A DNA stretch of 64,000 bases from Streptomyces sp. NBC_01216 (GTDB lineage: Bacteria; Actinomycetota; Actinomycetes; Streptomycetales; Streptomycetaceae). The notes beneath the pieces are model-generated. The model did not search any database. It saw nothing but the letters and a program-made list of their open reading frames with translations, and was not told the DNA's origin. The position numbers and the translations under genes were made by a program. The DNA lies in contig NZ_CP108677.1 of the NCBI RefSeq assembly GCF_035994945.1, positions 1,550,001 through 1,614,000 on the forward strand. The letters run 5' to 3'. This document shows, piece by piece, positions 28,366 to 36,825 of the stretch; positions within the stretch are counted from its first letter, which is position 1; every line of letters starts with the position of its first letter.

Positions 28366-29754
28366 TCAGACGGTCGCGGGGGTGTTCAGTGGCGACCAGG
28401 CGGCGTAGCCGCCGAGGATGTCCGAGACGTCGGTGAAGCCGTGGTGGCGCAGCAGGCTCGCGGCGATCGAGGAGCGGTGGCCGCCCGCGCAGTGCAGGAC
28501 CAGGGGCCGGTCGCGGGGAACCTCGTCTAGGCGGCGGGGCAGCTCGCCGAGCGCGATGTGCAGAGCGCCGTCGATGAAACCGTTGTCTCCGCGCTCGCCG
28601 CAGTTGCGGACGTCGATGACGACCGGCGGGTTGTCGCCCGCCAGCGCGGCACGGACCTGGGCGGCGGTGAGGCGGCCGGCCGGGGTGACCTCGTCGGCCA
28701 GGGCGGTCAGGGCGTCATCCGGAGAGCGTAGGTATCCGGCCACGCGGTCGAAGCCGATCCGGGCCAGGCGCGTGACGATCTCCTCCTCGCGATTCTGCGG
28801 GGCGACGACCAGCAGGTCGGCGTCGGCGGGCAGGACGGTGCCGGCCTGCTCGGCGAAGCGGCCGTCGGCCGGCACGTTCACCGAGCCGCGCAGGTGTCCG
28901 GCGGCGAACTCCTGCGGGTCACGAGCGTCGACCACCACGGCGCCGGAGGCGCGGAGGCCGGTGAAGTCCTCGACACTCAGCGGCCTCGGTGCGGCGGCCG
29001 GATCGAACAGCGGTCGCTCACTGCGGTTCAGGATCGCGTCGTAGACGAAGTAGCCGGGAGCAGCGGACTGACCGGCGGTCACGATCGCCACGAAGCCCTC
29101 CCGCGACATGGGCGCGCAGGCGTAGTTGGTGGCACGCTGCTCGCCGACGGTGGACTGCTTCTCCGTCGAAAGGTTCTTGCCGCAGGCGGATCCGGCGCCG
29201 TGCGCGGGGAAGATCCGCACCTCGTCCGGCAGGCCCATCAGCTTGTTCTGGACACTGTCGTAGAGCATGGCGCCGAGTTCCTCGGCGGTGACACCGACGG
29301 AGGCGAGCAGGTCGGGGCGGCCCACGTCGCCGATGAAGAGCGCGTCGCCGGTAAGCACGCCGTACGGGACGGTGTCCTGGCCGTGCTCGTGGACCAGCAC
29401 GCTGATCGATTCCGGGGTGTGCCCGGGGGTCTCCATGATCTCCAGGGTGACGTCGCCGAGGCTGATCGTCTCGCCGTCGGCGAGCTTGCGGATCGGGTAC
29501 TCCGTCTCGGCGCGCCGGCCGTAGCCGATCCAGGCGCCGGTCTCGGCCGCCATCTCGAGGTGTCCGGCGACGAAGTCCGCGTGGAAGTGAGTGTTGATGA
29601 CGCCGACCACGGTGAAGCCGCGAGCCTCGGCATCCGCCAGGTACTCCGAGACGTCCCGGCGGGGGTCGACGACCACCGCCTTGCCGGTGGTCTCGTCGGC
29701 GATCATGTACGACGCCTGCGAGAGGCAGTCGAGGTAGTACTGGGCGAAGAACAC
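28366..29754 (-). CDS. MBL-fold persulfide dioxygenase/rhodanese fusion (CstB-like) 1
   Basis: 462 aa. Metallo-beta-lactamase domain at 1-240 with THFHADFVAGH (His56, His58, Asp60), ETPGHTPESISVLV, LTGDALFIGDVGRPDL and IFPAHGAGSACGK, the pattern of ETHE1/CstB non-haem iron persulfide dioxygenases; then two rhodanese domains, the last with a catalytic Cys in LHCAGGHRSSIAASLL. It would oxidise sulfane sulfur to sulfite or thiosulfate. GTG 29754 follows ACGGAGG. An operator sits 26 nt upstream. The paralogue at 32163 is quite divergent. Confidence 0.9.
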   Translation of the reverse strand: MFFAQYYLDCLSQASYMIADETTGKAVVVDPRRDVSEYLADAEARGFTVVGVINTHFHADFVAGHLEMAAETGAWIGYGRRAETEYPIRKLADGETISLGDVTLEIMETPGHTPESISVLVHEHGQDTVPYGVLTGDALFIGDVGRPDLLASVGVTAEELGAMLYDSVQNKLMGLPDEVRIFPAHGAGSACGKNLSTEKQSTVGEQRATNYACAPMSREGFVAIVTAGQSAAPGYFVYDAILNRSERPLFDPAAAPRPLSVEDFTGLRASGAVVVDARDPQEFAAGHLRGSVNVPADGRFAEQAGTVLPADADLLVVAPQNREEEIVTRLARIGFDRVAGYLRSPDDALTALADEVTPAGRLTAAQVRAALAGDNPPVVIDVRNCGERGDNGFIDGALHIALGELPRRLDEVPRDRPLVLHCAGGHRSSIAASLLRHHGFTDVSDILGGYAAWSPLNTPATV

Positions 29755-29780
29755 GGAAACCTCCGTAGGCGATGACTCAG

Positions 29781-29796
29781 ATACCCTGGGGGGTAC
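29781..29796. promoter_or_regulatory. CstR-type operator 3
   Basis: ATACCCTGGGGGGTAC, 26 nt upstream of the first MBL/rhodanese GTG; the spacing is compatible with covering the promoter. Confidence 0.7.
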
Positions 29797-29813
29797 CCGA
29801 GAGGTCAAAAGGT

Positions 29814-29838
29814 GGCCCGCCCCCCGGAGGGGCGGGCC
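29814..29838 (-). terminator. Rho-independent-like terminator of small rhodanese gene
   Basis: GGCCCGCCCC-ccgga-GGGGCGGGCC, a 10-bp G/C stem, followed on the minus strand by ACCTTTTGACC. It begins 18 nt past the stop at 29857 and isolates this gene from the MBL/rhodanese promoter. Confidence 0.7.
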
Positions 29839-29856
29839 CGCGTGAACGGGGGAGGG

Positions 29857-30183
29857 TCAGACCACCCCGGGGGCGGACCCCGTCACGACCGGGCGGCCCG
29901 TGCCGGCCCAGCCCCGGGTCCCACCGGCGACGGAAAGGGCATCCACCCCGACGGCGGCAAGGCGGTCCGCGGCCCACTGACTGCGGTTGCCGCTCGCGCG
30001 GATCACGTACACCGTTCGCCCCTTGAGTACGCGGGGCAGCGCGGCGGCCAGTGCGGACAGCGGGGCGAGGTGCGCACCAGGCACATGCTCCATCCGGTAC
30101 TCCTCAGGCTCCCGCACGTCGAGAACCACGGCGCCGGCAGTCCAGGCCGCGGCGAAGGTCTCCAGATCCACTTCACGAGCCAT
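29857..30183 (-). CDS. Rhodanese-like protein lacking the catalytic Cys
   Basis: 108 aa single rhodanese domain (VVLDVREPEEYRMEHVPGAH, then VYVIRASGNRSQWAADRL and SVAGGTRGWAGTGRPV). The active-site loop, normally VICASGNRS in close relatives, reads VIRASGNRS: the Cys codon TGC has become CGC (Arg). All other core residues are kept, so the fold should form but sulfur transfer through this Cys is impossible. It may be a recent loss of function or a binding-only protein. ATG 30183 with GGAGGT about 11 nt upstream. Divergent from thioredoxin across a three-operator region. Confidence 0.85.
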   Translation of the reverse strand: MAREVDLETFAAAWTAGAVVLDVREPEEYRMEHVPGAHLAPLSALAAALPRVLKGRTVYVIRASGNRSQWAADRLAAVGVDALSVAGGTRGWAGTGRPVVTGSAPGVV

Positions 30184-30202
30184 GAGCGAGATTCACCTCC
30201 AG

Positions 30203-30218
30203 ATACCCCCCTGGGTAT
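30203..30218. promoter_or_regulatory. CstR-type operator 4
   Basis: ATACCCCCCTGGGTAT, 19 nt upstream of the small rhodanese ATG. Confidence 0.75.
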
Positions 30219-30258
30219 TAGGTCTTCGACGGTAAGCACCTCCCGCCGGCGCTGTCAA

Positions 30259-30274
30259 ATACCCCCCTAGGTAT
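30259..30274. promoter_or_regulatory. CstR-type operator 5
   Basis: ATACCCCCCTAGGTAT, in the middle of the divergent rhodanese/thioredoxin region. Confidence 0.75.
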
Positions 30275-30339
30275 CTATTGGTCAATGGAACCGCGGGAAC
30301 TCGGAACAATCCCGCCCTTACGTCCGTTGAAGCTCCCAT

Positions 30340-30355
30340 ATACCCCACCGGGTAT
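30340..30355. promoter_or_regulatory. CstR-type operator 6
   Basis: ATACCCCACCGGGTAT, extended by flanking T/A to TATACCCC-acc-GGGTATA. It ends three bases before the thioredoxin ribosome site. Confidence 0.75.
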
Positions 30356-30375
30356 ACAGGAGGAGAGTGGAACCC

Positions 30376-30747
30376 ATGCCGACCGTCGAGTTGACCAAGG
30401 AAAACTTCGAGGAGACCGTCACGGGCTCTGAGATCGTGCTGATCGACTTCTGGGCAGGATGGTGCGGACCCTGCCGCATGTTCGGCCCCGTCTACGAGCG
30501 GGCGGCCGAGCGCCACCCGGACATCGTCTTCGGCAAGGTCGACACCGAGGCACAGCCAGAACTCGCCGGCGCCTTCCGGATCTCATCCATCCCCACCCTG
30601 ATGGCCGTCCGCGACCGGACCGTTCTCTACGCACAGCCCGGCGCACTGCCGCCACAGGCCCTGGAGGAACTGATCACCAGGATTCGGTCCACCGCCATGG
30701 ACGACGTCCACCGGCAGGCCGCCACCCGCACGGCCGAGCGAAACTGA
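30376..30747 (+). CDS. Thioredoxin
   Basis: 123 aa. Thioredoxin fold with VLIDFWAGWCGPCRMFGPVY (redox Cys30 and Cys33) and the cis-Pro segment ISSIPTLMAVRD. The C-terminal 20 residues are Arg/Ala-rich and extend beyond classical thioredoxin. ATG 30376 is chosen because AGGAGGAG (30358-30365) is well spaced; an in-frame GTG at 30367 overlaps that site. In this operator-controlled island it could reduce persulfidated proteins or supply electrons to rhodaneses. Confidence 0.92.
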   Translation: MPTVELTKENFEETVTGSEIVLIDFWAGWCGPCRMFGPVYERAAERHPDIVFGKVDTEAQPELAGAFRISSIPTLMAVRDRTVLYAQPGALPPQALEELITRIRSTAMDDVHRQAATRTAERN

Positions 30748-30937
30748 CGCCCGGAGCGTCATCCCGAGGTCAGCCCGAAGGACCGAACTGTCTCTCAACG
30801 CCTGTCGTCCGTCTCTGGACGGGTGCGTCAGGACATCATGCCGTTCGCGGCCCAACCCTGGGCCGACCGCCGGCAGCACGACGACCGGGGCGGCCGTATG
30901 CCGAGGCGGTCGCCATCCGAAGAGTGAGGTGAAGACC

Positions 30938-31336
30938 ATGCCCTACGACCGCATCATCAAGGTCTCCGGAACCTTCGACGAGACGGTGGAGACCGTCCGG
31001 CGCGCCCTCGCCGACCAGGGCTTTGGCATCCTGAGCGAGATCGACGTCCAGGCCACGCTCAAGGCGAAACTCGGCCACGACATGGAGCCGTACCTGATCC
31101 TCGGAGCGTGCAACCCCCCACTCGCCCGTCAGGCCCTGGATGCCGACCGCTCGATCGGGCTGCTGCTTCCCTGCAACGTCGTGGTCCGCACCGACGGCGA
31201 CCAGGTGATCGTGCAGGCGATCGACCCCGCGACCATGGTCACGCTCACCGGCGTCGACGCCATGGCTCCCGTGGCGGGCGAGGCGGCGCGCCGCCTCGAC
31301 GCAGCACTCGCCACCGTTACAGAAGGCAGTACGTGA
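30938..31336 (+). CDS. DUF302-domain protein
   Basis: 132 aa. DUF302 fold with VSGTFDETVETVRRALADQG, FGILSEIDVQATLKAKLG and YLILGACNPPLARQALDAD, then LLLPCNVVVRTDGDQVIVQA. The family is often found in sulfur-oxidation and heavy-metal loci but its biochemistry is not defined. Two Cys (in LGACNPP and LLPCNVV) are conserved features of such proteins. ATG 30938 follows GAGGTG. It sits 190 nt after the thioredoxin gene. Confidence 0.88.
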   Translation: MPYDRIIKVSGTFDETVETVRRALADQGFGILSEIDVQATLKAKLGHDMEPYLILGACNPPLARQALDADRSIGLLLPCNVVVRTDGDQVIVQAIDPATMVTLTGVDAMAPVAGEAARRLDAALATVTEGST

Positions 31337-31620
31337 GCCGTCGGGACACGTGCAGAGCCAACCACCGCCCGCCCCCCGAGGCCGCCGCACGGTGTACCCC
31401 GACATGACGTCACCCGGGGGGCCGCGACGCACTGGCCCCCGGCGGGATGCGGCGCAACGATGGAGGCACGGACCGGCCGTCGGCCCTGCGCGGCAACCGT
31501 TACGGCGAACATGCCGGTGGTGAGCCTGCCGCGCATCACCACTGTCGCCCTCCACCGCCCGGCGCCGTGTTCCCATGCGTCGCTCCGGTGGCAGGCGGCC
31601 GCCAGGAGCGGAGACGCATC

Positions 31621-31977
31621 ATGTCGTACGGCACCCAGGTACGGGACGAACTGCGGGCACCCGGCCGTGACCTGCGGCGCGCGATCCCGCAGGTGTACGA
31701 GGGCTACAAGCAGCTCCACGACAGCGCGCTGGAATCCGGTGCACTGGACGCCAAGACCAAGGAACTCATTGCGTTGGCCATCGCGGTGAGCAAGGAGTGT
31801 GACGGCTGCATCGCCCACCACGCCCAAGCCGCCGTCCGGCACGGCGCCACCGAGCAGGAGGCAGCCGAGACGATAGGGGTCGCCGTCTTGATGAATGGTG
31901 GGCCGGGTACGGTCTACGGCCCGCGCGCCTTCGCCGCCTTCCGCGAGTTCCAGGAACAGAAGACCACCGCCGCTTGA
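31621..31977 (+). CDS. Carboxymuconolactone decarboxylase/AhpD-like protein
   Basis: 118 aa. All-helical CMD domain with the peroxidase-type site KECDGCIAHHAQAAVRHG (Cys-x-x-Cys plus His), preceded by LDAKTKELIALAIAVS. The thiol pair suggests disulfide or peroxide reduction rather than lactone decarboxylation. ATG 31621 with GGAGCGGAG upstream. It lies inside the sulfur island between DUF302 and the second MBL/rhodanese; the 284 bp before it carry nothing recognisable. Confidence 0.88.
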   Translation: MSYGTQVRDELRAPGRDLRRAIPQVYEGYKQLHDSALESGALDAKTKELIALAIAVSKECDGCIAHHAQAAVRHGATEQEAAETIGVAVLMNGGPGTVYGPRAFAAFREFQEQKTTAA

Positions 31978-32087
31978 GCACCCTTCCCGTGGTACGAACG
32001 GCGCGATCCCGACAGCTCAGCGCCAGGCCCGCGGGCCGTGATCACACATCAGCCACGCCTGAGGGTACGGTCGCCACCCTTCGAAAT

Positions 32088-32103
32088 ATACCCCCGGGGG
32101 TAA
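32088..32103. promoter_or_regulatory. CstR-type operator 7
   Basis: ATACCCCCGGGGGTAA, first of a tandem pair before the second MBL/rhodanese gene. Confidence 0.75.
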
Positions 32104-32121
32104 GGGTGTTAGAGTGATTGC

Positions 32122-32137
32122 ATACCCCAGGGGGTAA
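32122..32137. promoter_or_regulatory. CstR-type operator 8
   Basis: ATACCCCAGGGGGTAA, 34 bp centre-to-centre from operator 7 and 25 nt upstream of GTG 32163. The tandem arrangement could allow cooperative binding. Confidence 0.75.
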
Positions 32138-32162
32138 TTTTCACGTGAAGGGAGCATCGACC

Positions 32163-33560
32163 GTGTTCTTCGTTGACACCCTTGAGCTCAAGGGTCTGGG
32201 CAACCGCAGTTACCTCGCCGGTGGTGAGCAGGCGGCAGTGGCTGTCGATCCGCCTCGCGACATCGACCAGGTACTCGCGGCTGCCGCGCGACGAGGCGTG
32301 CGGATCACTCACGTCGTCGAGACGCACATCCACAACGACTACGTGACCGGCGGCCTGGAACTGGCCCGCATCACAGGCGCCGTCTACCTGGTGCCGGCCG
32401 CTGCGCGCGTCTCGTTCCTCCGGACCCCGGTCGCCGACGGCGACACCGTGGACGTCGACACCGATCTGGCCCTGACCGCCGTGGCGACCCCCGGGCACAC
32501 TCCGCACCACACCGCCTACGTCCTCGGCGAGGCGGGCCGGCCTGTGGCCGCGTTCACCGGTGGCTCCCTCCTCATCGGCACGGTGGGTCGGCCGGACCTG
32601 GTCGAGCCGCGACTGACCGAGGAACTGGCCCGCGCACAGCACGCCTCTGCCCACCGTCTGGCCGACACCCTGCCCGACGACACGGCTGTCCTGCCCACGC
32701 ACGGGTTCGGCAGCTTCTGCTCCTCCGCGCAGGCCGACGGCGACGCGACGACGATCGGCAAGGAGAAGGCGGCCAACACGGCTCTGACCGTGGACGTGGA
32801 CACCTTCGTCGCCGAGCTGCTCACAGGCTTGGAAAACGTACCCGCCTACTACGCGCACATGGGTCCGGCCAACGCGGCCGGCCCGGCGCCGGTCGACCTC
32901 ACCGCGCCCGCCGTCGCCGACCCGGAGGAGATCGCCGCGCGGCTCGCGGCCGGTGAGTGGATCGTGGACCTGCGCAACCGGATCGCGTTCGCCGAGGGGC
33001 ATGTCGCGGGTTCCTTCAACTTCGAGGTGGACGGCAAGCTCGCGACCTATCTGGCCTGGATGATCCCGTGGGGCAGGCCCGTCACCCTGCTCGCCGAGTC
33101 GGCTGGCCAATTGGCGGCGGCTCAGCGGGAGCTGGTCCGGGTCGGCATCGACCGACCGGCAGCCGCCGCGACCGGCGGTCCCGCGACCTGGCTCCGTGAC
33201 GGTGAGAGCGCCACCTCCTTCCCGCGCGCCACGTTCGCGGAACTCGCGGCCGAGGACCCGGCGGGAGTCGTAGTCCTGGACGTGCGCCGCGATTCCGAGC
33301 GTGCCGAGGGCCGGATAGCGGGATCGGTCCACATACCGATCCACGAGGTGCACCGCCGTCTCGGCGAGGTCCCGGACGGGACGGTGTGGGTGCACTGCGC
33401 GGGCGGCATGCGCGCGGGCATCGCGGCATCACTGCTGGACGCCGCCGGACGACAGGTCGTCGCCGTGGACGACGACTTCGACGCCGCCGCCGAGGCCGGA
33501 CTGACCGTCATCACCGGCCCGGTCGTGGACGAACGCGGCAACGGCGGCTCGATAGCGTGA
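32163..33560 (+). CDS. MBL-fold/rhodanese fusion (CstB-like) 2
   Basis: 465 aa. Metallo-beta-lactamase domain with THIHNDYVTGG (His55, His57, Asp59), TPGHTPHHTAYVLGE, TGGSLLIGTVGRPDL and LPTHGFGSFCSS; then a rhodanese-like domain without a catalytic Cys (IVDLRNRIAFAEGHVAGSFN) and a last rhodanese domain with Cys in VWVHCAGGMRAGIAASL. Predicted persulfide dioxygenase/sulfurtransferase. GTG 32163 follows AAGGGAG and two operators. The stop overlaps the TauE start (GTGA), coupling sulfite production to its export. Confidence 0.9.
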   Translation: MFFVDTLELKGLGNRSYLAGGEQAAVAVDPPRDIDQVLAAAARRGVRITHVVETHIHNDYVTGGLELARITGAVYLVPAAARVSFLRTPVADGDTVDVDTDLALTAVATPGHTPHHTAYVLGEAGRPVAAFTGGSLLIGTVGRPDLVEPRLTEELARAQHASAHRLADTLPDDTAVLPTHGFGSFCSSAQADGDATTIGKEKAANTALTVDVDTFVAELLTGLENVPAYYAHMGPANAAGPAPVDLTAPAVADPEEIAARLAAGEWIVDLRNRIAFAEGHVAGSFNFEVDGKLATYLAWMIPWGRPVTLLAESAGQLAAAQRELVRVGIDRPAAAATGGPATWLRDGESATSFPRATFAELAAEDPAGVVVLDVRRDSERAEGRIAGSVHIPIHEVHRRLGEVPDGTVWVHCAGGMRAGIAASLLDAAGRQVVAVDDDFDAAAEAGLTVITGPVVDERGNGGSIA

Positions 33561-34300
33561 GCGTCCTGATCCTCGCCCTGGTCGCCGGGGCCGTCATCGG
33601 CCTGGCCCTCGGTGCTCTCGGTGGCGGTGGCAGCGTGCTCGCGGTCCCGGCGCTGATCTACCTGCTCGGGTTCTCCCCGGCGGCAGCGACCACCGCCAGC
33701 CTGATCATCGTCACCGCCACCTCGGCGACCGCCCTCTACGCCCACGCCCGGGACGGCAACGTCGCCTGGAAGACCGGTGCGCTGTTCGCGCTCGCGGGCG
33801 TCGTACCGGCGTTCCTCGCCGGAGCCGTTGCAGGGCGCGTCCCGGCGGCCCTGCTCACCGGGGCCTTCGCGGTCGTCGCCGCGCTGGCCGCGGTGCGGAT
33901 GCTCTGGCCGACCGGGTCCGGGCCTCCGGAGCGGATACGGCCCGCGAAGGCGGCCGGCGCCGGGGCCGGACTCGGTGCCGTGACGGGACTTCTCGGCGTC
34001 GGCGGAGGGTTCCTCGCGGTTCCCGCCCTGGTGGGCGTTCTGGGCCTGCGGATGAAGCAGGCCGTGGGCACCAGCCTGCTGGTCATCACCGTGAACTCGC
34101 TGGCCGCGCTCACCGCACGGACGGGGACGGGCGGAGACCTGCGCTGGGAGGTGATCGCCCCCTTCACCGCTGCGGCGATCCTCGGCGCCTGGGACGGCAA
34201 ACACCTCGCGTCCAAGATCGCTGGGGAGACCCTGCAACGCGTCTTCGCCTACGTCCTGCTGGGGGTGGCGGCCCTCATGCTCGCCGACGTGATCGTCTGA
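33557..34300 (+). CDS. TauE/SafE family sulfite/organosulfonate exporter
   Basis: 247 aa with about eight helices and the two family repeats, LGGGGSVLAVPALIYLLGFS and LGVGGGFLAVPALVGVLGLR. In sulfur-oxidation operons this family removes sulfite from the cytoplasm, fitting its translational coupling to the preceding persulfide dioxygenase. GTG 33557. It is the intact counterpart of the fragment at 27487-27606. Confidence 0.92.
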   Translation: MSVLILALVAGAVIGLALGALGGGGSVLAVPALIYLLGFSPAAATTASLIIVTATSATALYAHARDGNVAWKTGALFALAGVVPAFLAGAVAGRVPAALLTGAFAVVAALAAVRMLWPTGSGPPERIRPAKAAGAGAGLGAVTGLLGVGGGFLAVPALVGVLGLRMKQAVGTSLLVITVNSLAALTARTGTGGDLRWEVIAPFTAAAILGAWDGKHLASKIAGETLQRVFAYVLLGVAALMLADVIV

Positions 34301-34419
34301 GCGGGCAGGCGGACGGCCAGGACTCCACGGTACGACCACTCCCCCCTGAACGCCCGAGGATCCGCGTCAGCGGCGGCCTGCAACACAGGGCCGGCGCATG
34401 GACCGACACGGCCGCAAGC

Positions 34420-35045
34420 CCCCTTGAGGACCAGCTCCCCCCTTACCCTCTGGTCCTCACCGGTGGCTATGCCGTCCGGACGCACCGCCTCGTGAACCGC
34501 CCCAGCCAGGACCGCGATGTCGCCACCGAGAACCCGGCGCCCATGGCCGACATCGCGGCTACGCTGCGCGCCGGCCTGGAAGCCCGAGGCTGGAAGGTGC
34601 ACGCGCTGGAGACCGCCCCGCTGTCCGCCCGCGGCCACCGGGCAGGACTGCGAGCGAGGTCGACATCCTCAAGGAGATCTTCTGGCGGCCGGTCACCCAG
34701 AGCCCGTACGGGCCCGTCCTCGCGGAGGAGGACGTGATCGGGACCAAGGTCCGCGCCCTCGCTGGCCGCGGAGCACCTCGTGACCTGATCGACGCGTTCG
34801 CAGCCTCCCGCCGCTGGAACACTGCCGATCTCGAGGAATTCGGCCGCCGCCACGCCCGCGGCCGCTTCGAGCGCGAAGACCTGCAGGCCAACCTCGCCGG
34901 AACCGAGTGGACCGACGACGAAGCCTTCGCCGCCTACGGCCTGGACCAGGCCACCATCACCACGCTTCGTACCTGGGCCGTGGAGTGGGCCGACGACCTC
35001 GCGACCCGACTCCTCGAAGAGTCCGATGACCCGGATATCGACTGA
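34420..35045 (+). pseudogene. Broken AbiEii/AbiGii-type nucleotidyltransferase toxin gene
   Basis: Protein pieces in three frames align end to end as one nucleotidyltransferase of type IV toxin-antitoxin systems: PYPLVLTGGYAVRTHRLVNR with PSQDRDVATENPAP; then TGQDCE followed by VDILKEIFWRPVTQSPYGPV; then VIGTKVRALAGRGAPRDLID to a stop at 35045. Lesions: loss of one base in a C run near 34440, a deletion near 34625 and an apparent 4-nt duplication (gcga) near 34650. The last 103 codons remain open from GTG 34734. No antitoxin gene is recognisable upstream. Confidence 0.75.
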
Positions 35046-35306
35046 TCACGTCCGGATGAGACTGCATTCGCCGCCGCGGTCGGAGTGGAAGATCACGCCG
35101 TCCACATCGCCACCGCGCGTGGTGGCGGCCATCTTCAGCGACGCGGCGACCAGGGCAGCGTCGTGATGCGCACCCATCGCATAGCCGAGCGGTCGGCGCG
35201 AGACCAGGTCGATGACCGTGGCCAGGTACAACTTTCCCTCCTCGGTCACGATTCGCACAGCCCCCTCACAGAACTCCGCGTCGAACTTCCGCCTCTTCTC
35301 CGCCAT
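35046..35306 (-). mobile_element. IS3-family transposase remnant (OrfA start fused to OrfB core)
   Basis: An 86-codon frame. Its first 24 codons (AEKRRKFDAEFCEGAVRIVT) are the helix-turn-helix start of IS3 OrfA; the rest, YLATVIDLVSRRPLGYAMGA through DGVIFHSDRGGE, is the DDE integrase core of OrfB with two catalytic motifs. About 250 intervening codons are missing, so an internal deletion created the fusion. No terminal inverted repeats are evident. It abuts the broken toxin gene. Confidence 0.75.
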
Positions 35307-35393
35307 GACTCCCGACTTCCCCTGCAGTCACGGCCTCTACGCTACGAGGGGAAGGTCAGTCGAGACACGCAGACACTACTGCGAAACCGCAGG

Positions 35394-36722
35394 TCAACGG
35401 CCCTTTTCGGCCGGCTCAAGGATCGCGACGCACTCCACATGGTGGGTCATCGGAAACAGGTCGAACGCCCGCAGCGTCCGGACCCGGTAGCCGCCGTCGC
35501 GGAAGTAGGCGATGTCACGGGCCAGGGCGGCCGGGTCGCAGGCGACGTAGGCGATCCTGCGCGCGCCCAGGCCCGCGAGGTGCTTGACGGTCTGCTTGCC
35601 GGCGCCCGCGCGGGGCGGGTCGAGGACGATCAGGTCGACGTCGGTGATCCGGGTGCGCGGGAGGGCGGACTCGACCTTGCCCTGCTCGATGCGCACGCGC
35701 GGGTAGTCGGCCAGGTTGTGGCGGGCGTCCTCGACCGCGCGCTTGCCGGATTCGATCCCGACGACCGCGCCCTGGTCGCCCACACGGTCGGCGATCGCGC
35801 CGGCGAAGAGTCCGACGCCGCAGTAGAGGTCGAGAGCGGTCTCGCCCTTGCGGGGCATCAGGCCCTGCATCACGGCGAGGACGAGGGTCTGGGCGGCCTT
35901 CGGGTGGACCTGCCAGAAGCCGCCGTTGCCGACCCGGTAGGTACGGTCGTCGGCGCGCTCGCGCACGAAGGGGCGGCCGTGGACACGGTGGACCGAGCCG
36001 TCCTTCTCGTGGACGCGGAGGATCGAGACCGGCTTGTCGAGCTCGACGATCGGCAGCTGGGCGCCCGGACGCGGGGTCAGGACCACCTGGCGGTCCCCGG
36101 AACCGGAGGCGGCGATGGCCTCGACGGAGGCCATGCCCTCCCAGTCGCGCTTCTCGATGCCGAGTTCCGAGACGCCCGGCGCCGCGATCATGCAGTGGTC
36201 GATCACCTCGACCTCGTGCGAGCGGTGCCGCCGCAGGCCCGCGTGGCCGTCGGTGTCCACGGCGTACTGGACGCGGGTGCGCCACTGCGGGACCTCGCCC
36301 GCCGGGAGTTTGTCGCCCTCGGCCGGCATGACGGTGCCGTCCCAGCCGGCTTCCTCGGGGGTGAGCCCGGCGAGGCGCCGCAGCTGCTCGGCGATGACCT
36401 CGCCCTTGAGGCGGCGCTGGGCACCGGGCTTGGCGTGCTGCCAGTCGCAGCCGCCGCAGCGGCCGGGTCCCGCGAAGGGGCAGGGGGCCTCGACCCGGTC
36501 CTTGGAGGCGTCCAGGACGGTGATCGCGTCGGCGCGCAGGAAACGGGAGGTCTCCTCGCCCTCGGTGACCTTGGCGACGACCCGTTCGCCCGGGAGGGCG
36601 TGGCGGACGAAGAGGACGCGGCCCTCCTCGGTGCGGGCGATGCAGTGGCCGCCGTGCGCGACCGGGCCGACCTCGACCTCGTACTCCACCCCGACGAGCG
36701 ACGACTCAGGTGCGTTCTGCAT
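35394..36722 (-). CDS. TrmA/RlmC-D type 23S rRNA or tRNA uracil-5 methyltransferase
   Basis: 442 aa. N-terminal TRAM domain (1-70), Fe-S cysteines Cys81, Cys89 and Cys92 in CPFAGPGRCGGCDW plus a fourth near 176 (IDHCMIAAPG), SAM-binding ALDLYCGVGLFAGAIADRVG, VDLIVLDPPRAG, the nucleophile region VACDPAALARD and the end motif FDLFPMTHHVECVA. Methylates a uracil at C5; which RNA cannot be told. ATG 36722 with GGAG 12 nt upstream. Downstream of, and possibly read through from, the APC permease gene. Confidence 0.92.
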   Translation of the reverse strand: MQNAPESSLVGVEYEVEVGPVAHGGHCIARTEEGRVLFVRHALPGERVVAKVTEGEETSRFLRADAITVLDASKDRVEAPCPFAGPGRCGGCDWQHAKPGAQRRLKGEVIAEQLRRLAGLTPEEAGWDGTVMPAEGDKLPAGEVPQWRTRVQYAVDTDGHAGLRRHRSHEVEVIDHCMIAAPGVSELGIEKRDWEGMASVEAIAASGSGDRQVVLTPRPGAQLPIVELDKPVSILRVHEKDGSVHRVHGRPFVRERADDRTYRVGNGGFWQVHPKAAQTLVLAVMQGLMPRKGETALDLYCGVGLFAGAIADRVGDQGAVVGIESGKRAVEDARHNLADYPRVRIEQGKVESALPRTRITDVDLIVLDPPRAGAGKQTVKHLAGLGARRIAYVACDPAALARDIAYFRDGGYRVRTLRAFDLFPMTHHVECVAILEPAEKGR

Positions 36723-36744
36723 GACGGGGGAACTCCAGAGAATG

Positions 36745-36781
36745 AGAGTGGTGGGCTGCCGAAGCGGCAGCCCACCACTCT
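36745..36781 (-). terminator. Hairpin between APC permease and RNA methyltransferase genes
   Basis: Perfect 17-bp stem AGAGTGGTGGGCTGCCG / CGGCAGCCCACCACTCT with a 3-nt loop, between two same-strand genes; ends APC permease transcription. Confidence 0.8.
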
Positions 36782-36825
36782 ACGTGCCCGCGAGGACGGA
36801 ATACGCCCTCGGTACTCGGCGGCGG

